In this document: positions 1-6,260 of the stretch, one piece after another
Layout of the letters: every line of letters begins with the position of its first letter
Numbering within the stretch: position 1 is the first letter of the stretch
Source: an uncultured Bacteroidales bacterium
GTDB taxonomy: Bacteria; Bacteroidota; Bacteroidia; Bacteroidales; Paludibacteraceae
Reading direction: 5' to 3'
DNA: 7,205 bases
Assembly (NCBI GenBank): GCA_903899865.1
Contig: CAIUKZ010000096.1
Coordinates: 1-7,205, forward strand
Program-made: the position numbers and the translations under genes
The notes under the pieces: generated by a model
The model's input: the letters and a program-made list of their open reading frames with translations, nothing else
What the model was told of the DNA's origin: nothing
Database searches by the model: none

Positions 1-23
1 AATTATCCCGTAACTGCTTTTAT

Positions 24-458
24 ATGCAAATCAACATTGTAAACCAATCCAAACACGCACTCCCCGAGTATGCCACATCGCTATCAGCAGGCATGGATCT
101 GAGAGCCAATATCGATGCACCCATCACCCTTCAGCCATTGGAACGAAAACTGGTTCCCACAGGATTATTCATCGAATTGCCAGCGGGTTACGAGGCACAA
201 ATCAGACCTAGAAGTGGATTGGCGCTAAAAAAAGGCATCACAGTGCTCAATTCTCCTGGCACCATAGACGCTGATTACCGTGGCGAAATAGGCGTGATAT
301 TAATCAATTTATCAGCCGAACCATTCGAAATCAATGATGGCGAACGCATCTGTCAAATGGTGATTGCATCACATGTGCAAGCCACACTGGTGGAAGTTAA
401 TGAACTTGGATCCACTGAGCGTGGCGCAGGAGGATTTGGCCACACTGGCAAACAATAA
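24..458 (+). CDS. dut: dUTP diphosphatase (dUTPase)
   Basis: Hydrolyses dUTP to dUMP and pyrophosphate in the cytoplasm, which limits uracil incorporation into DNA and supplies dUMP for thymidylate synthesis. The 144-residue length is normal for the homotrimeric dUTPase family (Pfam dUTPase). All five family motifs are visible in order: motif I AGMDLRA (22-28), motif II RPRSGLALKKG (61-71), motif III GTIDADYRGEIGV (79-91, with the catalytic-site Asp82 and the uracil-stacking Tyr85), motif IV GERICQMVI (106-114) and the glycine-rich motif V RGAGGFGHTG (133-142), which closes over the neighbouring subunit. No motif is broken. Motif V has His where many dUTPases have Ser (GFGHTG against GFGSTG); the glycines and the Phe are kept, so I expect an active enzyme. 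The start is the first ATG in frame, giving the usual N-terminus just ahead of the first beta strand. No clear Shine-Dalgarno precedes it, as is common in Bacteroidetes. The TPR gene starts 39 nt downstream, so co-transcription is likely. Confidence 0.97.
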   Translation: MQINIVNQSKHALPEYATSLSAGMDLRANIDAPITLQPLERKLVPTGLFIELPAGYEAQIRPRSGLALKKGITVLNSPGTIDADYRGEIGVILINLSAEPFEINDGERICQMVIASHVQATLVEVNELGSTERGAGGFGHTGKQ

Positions 459-497
459 TCGATATTAGTTCTCTACTCGCATTAAATACTGATTTCA

Positions 498-2279
498 ATG
501 CTCCAAAAAATCACGCTGGTTTTCATGCTTACAGTAGCCTGCTTTGCAGCCACGGCACAAAAAAAGCAGGACACCAAAAAATATAGCAATCAAGTTATCT
601 CTGAAGCCACGCGGAGACAGTTTGACTATTACTTTTTTGAAGCGATCAGACTACGTGAGGAAAAAAAGCTGGATCAAGCCATGGAGTTATTTCAACTGTG
701 CGCAAGCATAGACTCTACCGATGCTGGATGTCATTCCGAATTGGGAAATATCTATTCCCAAATGGGACTGCGCACAGAAGCCATCGAATCACTCGAAAAA
801 GCCGTGAAATATGCACCAAAAAACTGGTGGTATAATAATCAATTGATTAGCCTACTATCTACAAGTAAAATTTACAAAAAGGGCGAAGAACAATACTTTT
901 ACAACAACTTGCTCAAAGCGGTTGATATTGCCAAAAAACTCCAAAAGATTTATCCCAATAAAGCCGATTCATACCGGGTGTTGGGTACGCTTTATAGCCA
1001 GTTGAACTGGATTGAAAAATCCATTGAAGCATTCGACCAACTGGAAAAAGTGACTGACGTAAGCATTGAAATATCGCTGATTAAATATCAACTGTATATG
1101 ATGGTCAGCAAACCCAAAAAAGCGTTCAATGAGCTGGACAAAATTGTGAATAAATACCCAAGTGAGTCGCGCTACAAAACCTTGAGAGCCGACCAATACC
1201 TCGCACAAAAACAAGCAAAAAAAGCATTTGACTACTACCAAGAGATTTTAAAAACCGAACCCGAGAATCCATTCGTGTTTTCATCACTTGCCAAATACTA
1301 TACCGAAACAAAAGAGCTGGACAAATCTAAAGAATACATAATCAAAGCTTTAAAAAGCGACGAATTGGAGTTTAAAGAAAAAACAAGCATCCTCAAAGAC
1401 TATCTAGAGCCACTGCTCAAAGACACTGCAAACATCAAGCAAATAGAATCGCTGATAAAACTGCTGGTAGAAAAATATCCGCTCGAAGAAGATATTCACG
1501 GCTACTATGCTTCGTTTCTGGAATACACCAAACGCAAATCGGAGGCTAAGTTGGAGTATGAAACCATGTTGACCATCAATCCCACCAATGAAGCACCGTG
1601 GTTCAAACTGCTACTCCTAGCCAGTGACGAAAAAGACTATATAACACTCAAAAACATTACATCTAGAGCGCTGGAAGTGATTAGCAATAATCCGCTATTG
1701 AATTATTACAACGGCATGGCCAATTACCAAACGGGTGATTACCAAGAAGCTGTAAACCAATACCAAAAAGGACTCACCAAGCTAAAACCCGAACATGAGG
1801 ACATGAAAAGTGAGTATTACGAACAGCTAGGTGACGCCTATTACAAACTCAACGAAAAGGAAAAATGCTTTGAAAGCTACGAAAAAGCACTACTGATAGA
1901 CCCAAAAAACATTTCGGTGATGAATAATTATGCCTACTACCTATCCGAAGAAAAAAAGGACCTGAAACGTGCTGAAAAAATGAGTGCTAAAACCGTGGAA
2001 CTCAATCCAAAAAACAGCACCTTTCTGGATACTTACGCATGGATATTGTACCAACAAGGCAACTATTCGCTAGCAAAATTCTACATCGAACGTGCAGTAG
2101 AAAATCTGGAAACAACCGAAAACAATGGCGTGGTTTTTGAACATTATGGCGACATACTTTGGATGCTACAAAATGACGATGCAAAAGCATTGGAAATGTG
2201 GCAAAAAGCATTTAACCTAGGAGAAAAATCGGATAATCTCAAACTTAAAATTGAAAACAAAGGATGGAAAAGAAACTAA
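498..2279 (+). CDS. Exported tetratricopeptide (TPR) repeat protein
   Basis: A 593-residue protein built almost wholly of TPR helix pairs; precise function unknown. Residues 1-21 form a signal peptide (Lys4, a hydrophobic core, then a likely cut after ATAQ), so the mature protein should be periplasmic or at the envelope. No lipobox is seen. Clear TPR units by eye lie near 41-74, 75-108, 157-184, 225-258, 332-364, 402-435, 438-471, 472-506, 507-540 and 545-575, with the usual small/aromatic pattern and closing Pro (for example ALLIDPKN at 464-471, VELNPKN at 500-506). The region 285-325 is helical and charged but a poor TPR match. TPR arrays are protein-binding scaffolds, so it probably assembles partners rather than catalyses. 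The linked DUF4292 lipoprotein and EnvC-like gene suggest envelope or peptidoglycan work; that is inference. The last 16 nt overlap the next gene, which suggests translational coupling. The ATG at 498 is chosen because it immediately precedes the signal peptide. Confidence 0.93.
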   Translation: MLQKITLVFMLTVACFAATAQKKQDTKKYSNQVISEATRRQFDYYFFEAIRLREEKKLDQAMELFQLCASIDSTDAGCHSELGNIYSQMGLRTEAIESLEKAVKYAPKNWWYNNQLISLLSTSKIYKKGEEQYFYNNLLKAVDIAKKLQKIYPNKADSYRVLGTLYSQLNWIEKSIEAFDQLEKVTDVSIEISLIKYQLYMMVSKPKKAFNELDKIVNKYPSESRYKTLRADQYLAQKQAKKAFDYYQEILKTEPENPFVFSSLAKYYTETKELDKSKEYIIKALKSDELEFKEKTSILKDYLEPLLKDTANIKQIESLIKLLVEKYPLEEDIHGYYASFLEYTKRKSEAKLEYETMLTINPTNEAPWFKLLLLASDEKDYITLKNITSRALEVISNNPLLNYYNGMANYQTGDYQEAVNQYQKGLTKLKPEHEDMKSEYYEQLGDAYYKLNEKEKCFESYEKALLIDPKNISVMNNYAYYLSEEKKDLKRAEKMSAKTVELNPKNSTFLDTYAWILYQQGNYSLAKFYIERAVENLETTENNGVVFEHYGDILWMLQNDDAKALEMWQKAFNLGEKSDNLKLKIENKGWKRN

Positions 2280-3079
2280 TCAAATCAAGCATTTATGCTT
2301 TCATCCTGATAAGCATAGTGGCCTGTCAAAGCACCAAGAAAATCACTAAACAGCCCGAAAGTACAGGTAACCCCACCGCAGACTACATCAACTCGGTTCA
2401 AAGCGCTCAGCCACAGTTCAAAACGGCCAATTTCAGCGACGCACTCATCAATTTTACCATGAATGACAGTCACATGTCATTTCCTATAAGCATTAAAATC
2501 AAAACCGATTCGGTTATTTTCGTGTACGTAAAGCCATTTATGGGCATAGAAGCCTACAAAGCCGAACTGGAACCAACGAGCATCAAAATATTCGATAAAA
2601 TAAACCAACGATTATATGTCACCTCCTACGCCTACCTTTCACAAAAAATAGGAGTCGAAATCAACTATTACAACCTCCAATCATTGCTTAGCAATCACTT
2701 GTTTTGTGTAGGAAGAGCCGATGTCTATCCCGATAGCTGTACCATTAATAAAATAGCCAAAGAACTTACTGTCATTGACTTTACCAACGGTCAGCTGCAT
2801 CAAAAAACGACCATAGATGGCAAATTCAATGTCATTCAAACTCACATAAATGACAACACAAAAAATCAATTTGTGAACTTTGAATACACACAGTTTGCTA
2901 ACAACAATGGGAGATATTTCCCCAAAGAGTTGAAAATTTCACCTTCCAATCTGACAAAAATTTCAAACATAAGTCTTACTTTTGAAAAAGTGGAATTTGA
3001 CACACCCACCAGATTCAATCCTTCTGATAAACACCGATATACCAAAGGAAGCATTGACGACCTATTGAAAACAAAATGA
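2264..3079 (+). CDS. DUF4292 family lipoprotein
   Basis: A 271-residue predicted lipoprotein. The N-terminus is MEKK, then a hydrophobic stretch, then the lipobox IVAC, with Cys21 as the acylated residue; residues just after it (QSTKKITK) are polar and basic. After a flexible linker (about 22-50) the rest is rich in beta strand, with amphipathic segments such as ISIKIKTDSVIFVYVKPFMG (75-94). It matches the DUF4292 family as I know it from Bacteroidetes, which I recall being grouped with LolA/LolB-like lipoprotein carriers; that fold link is recalled, not shown here. Role unknown; binding a lipid or lipoprotein near the outer membrane is a reasonable guess. The ATG overlaps the TPR stop by 16 nt. 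This start is supported because it gives a well-formed lipoprotein signal with no extra residues ahead of it, and the overlap argues for coupled translation with the TPR gene. Confidence 0.88.
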   Translation: MEKKLIKSSIYAFILISIVACQSTKKITKQPESTGNPTADYINSVQSAQPQFKTANFSDALINFTMNDSHMSFPISIKIKTDSVIFVYVKPFMGIEAYKAELEPTSIKIFDKINQRLYVTSYAYLSQKIGVEINYYNLQSLLSNHLFCVGRADVYPDSCTINKIAKELTVIDFTNGQLHQKTTIDGKFNVIQTHINDNTKNQFVNFEYTQFANNNGRYFPKELKISPSNLTKISNISLTFEKVEFDTPTRFNPSDKHRYTKGSIDDLLKTK

Positions 3080-3179
3080 AACGTAAATAAATGAAGTCAA
3101 TCGGTTTAAAATTCGTCAATTGACTGTCGTTAAACTACTTATAAATACAATTACAACTAAATTTATAACCACAATATAA
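3080..3179. other. Intergenic gap with small palindrome
   Basis: This AT-rich 100-nt gap separates the DUF4292 stop from the EnvC-like start and is the longest non-coding stretch in the first 4.5 kb. It holds a perfect 10-bp palindrome, GTCAATTGAC, at 3115-3124. TAAATTTA at 3158-3165 is one base off the Bacteroidetes -7 consensus TAnnTTTG, but I see no TTTG-type -33 element about 20 nt ahead of it. A separate promoter for the EnvC-like gene is possible but not established. There is no U-tract terminator. Confidence 0.3.
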
Positions 3180-4571
3180 ATGCAACCAATTAAACATTAC
3201 AGTATTTTTACCGTCGTGACTTTGATAGCAATAGTGACGTCCATCTCTGCACAAAGTGTAAAAGAACTAGAGAGACAAAGGCAACAAGCACTCCAAAAAC
3301 TTGAAACCACCAGCAAAAAACTTAGCGAAACAAAAAAATCAAAAAAAACAGCGCTAAATAAACTGACCATCATCAACAAAAGTATCCAGGAACGCAAATC
3401 AATTATCTCCAATATCAATGGCGAGATAAGCACCATTTCATCCAAAATGCGCCAATTGGAACAAGAAAAAGTAGCGCTGGAAAACAATCTTAATAAACTA
3501 AAAGCCAACTACGGAAAAACCATTCAAAATGCATACGTCAACCGTAATGTGTATTCCAAAATGATGTTTGTGCTTTCCGCCAATTCATTCAACCAGTCGT
3601 ATAGAAGACTCAGGTATGTACAAGAATACACCAGCTACCACAAAGCACAAGCTGCCCAAATTGAAAAAATAACGACCCAACTACTCGAAAAAAATGACAG
3701 CCTAGAAGGTCATAAAAATCAAAAAGAAGAGGTGGTCAAAGAAAAAGTAAGCGAAACACAAAAACTTGCCAAAGACGAGGAAAAAGAGAAAGAACTACTA
3801 TCCGAACTGAAAGCCGAAGAACAAAAACTACGTGCCGATCTGAAAATTCATCAAAGAAAAGCTAGTGAACTAAACAACAAAATTGAAGCCATCATAGCCG
3901 AAGAAATACGCAAAGCCGAAGCAAAACGTGCTGCCGAAGAAGCCAAAAGACTCGCAGCCGAAAAAGCCGCTAACGAAAAATCGACCACTAGCAATGGCTC
4001 CAAAACCAAAAACGGATACTCTTATAACGCAAAATCAACTACCAACACAAATTCAAACAGCACAAATAGTAACTCCAACAACAACAGTAGCACAACAACA
4101 GCACCAACCAGTTCACAGTCCGTCAACACACTCACCAAAGAAGAGCAAATCATTTCGGGCAATTTCGACAAAAACCAAGGACGCCTACCTTGGCCTGTCT
4201 CCAATGGGTTTATCAGTGGACATTACGGTGTACAGCCACACCCCATTTTGCGCCACGTGACTACCAACAACAAAGGCATCTACATCCAAACACCCTCCAA
4301 TGGTTCGGCTCGTGCCATTTTTGAAGGTATAGTCACACAGCGATTCTCCATTCCCGGAAGCAACAATGCCGTGATTATCAAACACGGAGCATTCCGCACC
4401 GTATATGCCAATCTCACCCAAATATCTGTCAAAGAAGGCGATAAAGTAAGTGCCAAACAAGTAATAGGCAAAATATATACCGACGACGAAAACGACAACA
4501 AAACCGAACTCTATTTCCAAATATGGAAAGACAAAGTGCTCCAAAATCCTGAAAACTGGTTGACAAAGTAG
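3180..4571 (+). CDS. EnvC-like murein hydrolase activator, degenerate M23/LytM
   Basis: A 463-residue exported protein, probably an activator of cell-wall amidases at division rather than a peptidase. Layout: signal peptide 1-24 (hydrophobic core, SISA then Gln25); long charged coiled coil about 26-245 with a short break near 112-150; an Ala/Glu/Lys helix to 268; an Asn/Ser/Thr-rich low-complexity linker 269-319; C-terminal LytM (Peptidase_M23) fold 335-463. In active LytM enzymes the zinc site is HxxxD plus HxH, with a further His in YAHL. Here the matching places read NKGIY (364-368), ELY in TELYFQIW (442-449) and YANL (409-412), so every ligand and catalytic His/Asp I can align is gone. 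E. coli EnvC is degenerate at the same sites (KGMVI, LYFEIRR) and works by activating AmiA/AmiB. Automatic annotation may call this a DD-metallopeptidase. It follows the DUF4292 gene by 100 nt and may have its own promoter. The start gives a complete signal peptide. Confidence 0.9.
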   Translation: MQPIKHYSIFTVVTLIAIVTSISAQSVKELERQRQQALQKLETTSKKLSETKKSKKTALNKLTIINKSIQERKSIISNINGEISTISSKMRQLEQEKVALENNLNKLKANYGKTIQNAYVNRNVYSKMMFVLSANSFNQSYRRLRYVQEYTSYHKAQAAQIEKITTQLLEKNDSLEGHKNQKEEVVKEKVSETQKLAKDEEKEKELLSELKAEEQKLRADLKIHQRKASELNNKIEAIIAEEIRKAEAKRAAEEAKRLAAEKAANEKSTTSNGSKTKNGYSYNAKSTTNTNSNSTNSNSNNNSSTTTAPTSSQSVNTLTKEEQIISGNFDKNQGRLPWPVSNGFISGHYGVQPHPILRHVTTNNKGIYIQTPSNGSARAIFEGIVTQRFSIPGSNNAVIIKHGAFRTVYANLTQISVKEGDKVSAKQVIGKIYTDDENDNKTELYFQIWKDKVLQNPENWLTK

Positions 4572-4576
4572 ATGTT

Positions 4577-4603
4577 AGTTCATTGGGTTTATTGGGTTCA
4601 TAG
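4577..4603. repeat. Inverted head of the left nonamer element
   Basis: Five bases after the EnvC-like stop, reverse-complement copies of the downstream nonamer appear (GGTTCATAG at 4595-4603 is the complement of CTATGAACC). The segment 4577-4592, AGTTCATTGGGTTTAT, is a perfect 16-bp inverted match to 4701-4716 inside the forward array, and 4595-4603 pairs with 4663-4671. The region can therefore fold into a long, interrupted hairpin. It may help end transcription of the EnvC-like gene, although there is no U-run. Confidence 0.75.
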
Positions 4604-4645
4604 CCAAGATATTAGAACCAAGATAATAGAGCCAAGAATCTAGAT
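4604..4645. repeat. Three imperfect 14-bp tandem repeats
   Basis: Three contiguous 14-mers fill the turn-around between the inverted head and the forward array: CCAAGATATTAGAA (4604-4617), CCAAGATAATAGAG (4618-4631) and CCAAGAATCTAGAT (4632-4645). The first six bases, CCAAGA, are identical in all three. The right-hand element has only one short relative of this motif (GCAAGACT, its hairpin loop), so the left copy looks expanded by duplication. Confidence 0.7.
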
Positions 4646-4653
4646 GTTAAACC

Positions 4654-4734
4654 TTATAAACTCTATGAACCTTATGAACCCTATAAACCCTATGAACTTT
4701 ATAAACCCAATGAACTCTATAAACCCTATACCCC
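4654..4734. repeat. Left nonamer array, 9 units of YTATRAACY
   Basis: Nine head-to-tail 9-bp units: TTATAAACT, CTATGAACC, TTATGAACC, CTATAAACC, CTATGAACT, TTATAAACC, CAATGAACT, CTATAAACC and a decayed CTATACCCC. Variation is concentrated at positions 1 and 9 (C/T) and 5 (A/G), all transitions. The array abuts the LRR gene, whose start sits in a further unit-like AATGAA, so any leader or promoter of that gene must lie within or across the repeat. There are no spacers, so it is not a CRISPR array. Confidence 0.9.
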
Positions 4735-4735
4735 A

Positions 4736-6127
4736 ATGAAAAAACAAAGCATCCTTTTTCTGTGCTTGACCCTAAGCACCATCTTGTCTGCTCAAGTAAG
4801 TAAAACTGTGAACTGTACTGCAGGAGCTTTGTCATCCTTGCTAAGCAGTACCGAGAAAAGCACCATTACTGACCTCACCCTCACGGGTACCATCGATGCA
4901 CGAGATTTTGTTATTATGCGTGATAACATGCCTAAACTCGCTAACATTGATATGGGCACCGCTACTATCGCTGCTTATCAAAATAATTTGGATAATCAAA
5001 TACCTGCGGGAGCGTTTTGTGATACAGTAAATAAGGTATCCGACACTATTATTACATCCATTGTAATGCCTACAAGCACCACAAGTATTGGTTATCGTGC
5101 ATTTGAAAGATGTACTGGACTCTCAGGGACTCTTGTTATTCCTAATTCGGTGACAACTATTCGAAGTCAGGCATTTTACGAGTGTACTGGTTTAACTGGA
5201 ACAATTACTATTCCTAATTCCGTGAATATTATTGGTGATTATATATTTCAATTTTGCACTGGACTAACTTCGATATTAGTAGATAGTAAGAACCCAAATT
5301 TCAGTTCTGATAATGGGATATTATACAACAAGGAGAAAACTATTTTAATCAAATGTCCAGAAGGTAAGTCTGGGACTCTTACTATTCCAAATTCAGTAAT
5401 GATTATAGGAAATTTAGCATTTTGCAATTGCACAAAATTAACAGGTGATCTTACCATTCCAAATGCAGTAACTTCTATTCGATATGCTGGATTCTATAAT
5501 TGCAATGGCTTCACTGGAACTCTTACTATTCCTAATTCGTTAACTTCTATTGGAGAAAGTGCGTTTTCGGGTTGCAGTGGATTCAATGGCAATCTTACAA
5601 TTTCTAATTCGGTAACTACTATTGGTCGTAATGCATTTTTTGGTTGCAGTGGCTTTACTGGTGATCTTACCATACCAAATGCCGTAACTAATATTGGTAG
5701 TGGTGCATTTTGCAATTTAACAGGTTTAACGTCAATAACAGCACAGGCTGTGAAACCTGTTGATTTAAGTAATTCTGCGTATGTGTTTGCTGGCATTGAT
5801 ACATCTACCTGCGTTCTCTATGTTCTTAAAGGCTCAAAAACAGCTTATCAAAATGCCAATCAGTGGAAATACCTTACAAATATCGTAGAATATGACTTGC
5901 CAACAGACAATAACGACATCACATCAGACGGCACATCGCTCTACGTTGCTGACAGTCAACTTCACATCAAAAACGCCACATTAGGCGAGACAGTGAGCAT
6001 CACTGCTGTATCTGGCATGCCAGTATATTCAGGCATAATCACCACCGATGTGCTATCAGTATCGCTCCCAATGAGCGGTGTGTATATCGTCACCATAGGT
6101 AACAAGAGCCTGAAAGTGGTGTATTAG
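4736..6127 (+). CDS. BspA-like leucine-rich repeat protein (LRR_5), secreted
   Basis: A 463-residue predicted secreted or surface protein; ligand unknown. Signal peptide 1-20 (MKKQ, hydrophobic core, ending SAQ). Residues 21-106 are the conserved lead-in of such proteins (TLTGTIDARDFVIMRDNMP near 48-66). Eight 24-residue LRR_5 units follow: 107-130, 131-154, 155-178, 213-236, 237-260, 261-284, 285-308 and 309-332, of the type GTLTIPNSVTSIGxxAFxxC. They are interrupted at 179-212 by the DxxNxxFSSDNGILYNK...LIKCPEGK insert typical of the family. Residues 333-387 form a cap (CVLYVLKGSKTAYQNANQWK at 359-378). Residues 400-463 resemble a type IX secretion C-terminal sorting domain, with SGVYIVTIGN and terminal KSLKVVY. 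BspA-type LRRs are known for binding host or matrix proteins, but that cannot be read from sequence. The ATG is chosen for its signal peptide. By eye the repeat core is more AT-rich than the two ends and the neighbouring genes. Both flanks carry related nonamer elements. Confidence 0.92.
   Translation: MKKQSILFLCLTLSTILSAQVSKTVNCTAGALSSLLSSTEKSTITDLTLTGTIDARDFVIMRDNMPKLANIDMGTATIAAYQNNLDNQIPAGAFCDTVNKVSDTIITSIVMPTSTTSIGYRAFERCTGLSGTLVIPNSVTTIRSQAFYECTGLTGTITIPNSVNIIGDYIFQFCTGLTSILVDSKNPNFSSDNGILYNKEKTILIKCPEGKSGTLTIPNSVMIIGNLAFCNCTKLTGDLTIPNAVTSIRYAGFYNCNGFTGTLTIPNSLTSIGESAFSGCSGFNGNLTISNSVTTIGRNAFFGCSGFTGDLTIPNAVTNIGSGAFCNLTGLTSITAQAVKPVDLSNSAYVFAGIDTSTCVLYVLKGSKTAYQNANQWKYLTNIVEYDLPTDNNDITSDGTSLYVADSQLHIKNATLGETVSITAVSGMPVYSGIITTDVLSVSLPMSGVYIVTIGNKSLKVVY
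5054..5731 (+). repeat. 72-bp in-gene tandem repeats encoding LRR units
   Basis: The eight 24-residue LRR units correspond to 72-bp DNA repeats in two blocks, 5054-5269 (three units) and 5372-5731 (five units), split by a 102-bp insert. Similarity is visible at the DNA level, for example GGAACTCTTACTATTCCTAA at 5517-5536 against close variants one period away. Such repeats can gain or lose whole units in frame by recombination. Confidence 0.8.
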
Positions 6128-6148
6128 TGAAAAGGTATAAAGTTTTTG

Positions 6149-6190
6149 GTTCATAGGGTTCATAGGCAAGACTCTATGAACCCTATGAAC
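6149..6190. repeat. Perfect 17-bp hairpin after the LRR gene
   Basis: Arms GTTCATAGGGTTCATAG (6149-6165) and CTATGAACCCTATGAAC (6174-6190) are exact reverse complements around the 8-nt loop GCAAGACT; one G-T and one T-A pair can be added outside. The right arm is also the first two units of the forward nonamer array. It starts 21 nt after the LRR stop and could slow or end transcription or protect the mRNA 3' end, but no U-run follows, so it is not a standard intrinsic terminator. Confidence 0.85.
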
Positions 6191-6260
6191 TATATGAACC
6201 AATGAACCTTATGAACTCTATGAACCTTATAAACTTTATAAACCCTATGAACCAATAAAC
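6174..6260. repeat. Right nonamer array, 9 units of YTATRAACY
   Basis: Nine consecutive units at 6174-6253: CTATGAACC, CTATGAACT, ATATGAACC, an 8-bp unit AATGAACC, TTATGAACT, CTATGAACC, TTATAAACT, TTATAAACC and CTATGAACC, then a partial AATAAAC. It is the same family, the same orientation and the same unit count as the array ahead of the LRR gene. It ends 9 nt before the parE start, so the parE leader must pass through it unless parE is promoted further upstream. Confidence 0.9.

Noticed and set aside
1..42. 3' end of an upstream gene before dut
   Set aside because: Two + frames stop here (TAA at 11-13 and at 40-42), so an upstream gene could end at either, but too few codons are visible to identify one or choose between them.
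3120..3147. Sigma70-like promoter TTGACT plus TAAATA
   Set aside because: Spacing is 16 nt and it resembles the E. coli consensus, but Bacteroidetes primary sigma factors use TTTG/TAnnTTTG-type elements, so the match is not evidence here.
3928..4260. Second + strand ORF of 110 codons inside the EnvC-like gene
   Set aside because: It is a frame shadow of the Ala/Glu/Lys and Asn/Ser/Thr low-complexity region; the main frame continues unbroken into a recognisable LytM domain.
4654..4734. CRISPR array
   Set aside because: Units are 9 bp, contiguous and without unique spacers, and no cas gene is nearby.
4647..4835. Minus-strand 62-codon ORF with Val-Tyr/His-Arg/Lys-Val triplets
   Set aside because: It is the nonamer array read in reverse plus the antisense of the LRR signal peptide; a 9-bp repeat without stops in that frame opens an ORF by itself. 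Nothing else supports a gene.
5494..5796. Minus-strand 100-codon ORF with repeated IVR-P motifs
   Set aside because: The apparent repeats are the antisense of the 72-bp LRR units; no independent gene signal.
6149..6190. Standard rho-independent terminator
   Set aside because: The stem is strong but is followed by TATATGAACC rather than a U-run, and the T-run (6143-6147) lies on the 5' side. The reverse direction also lacks a clean U-run.
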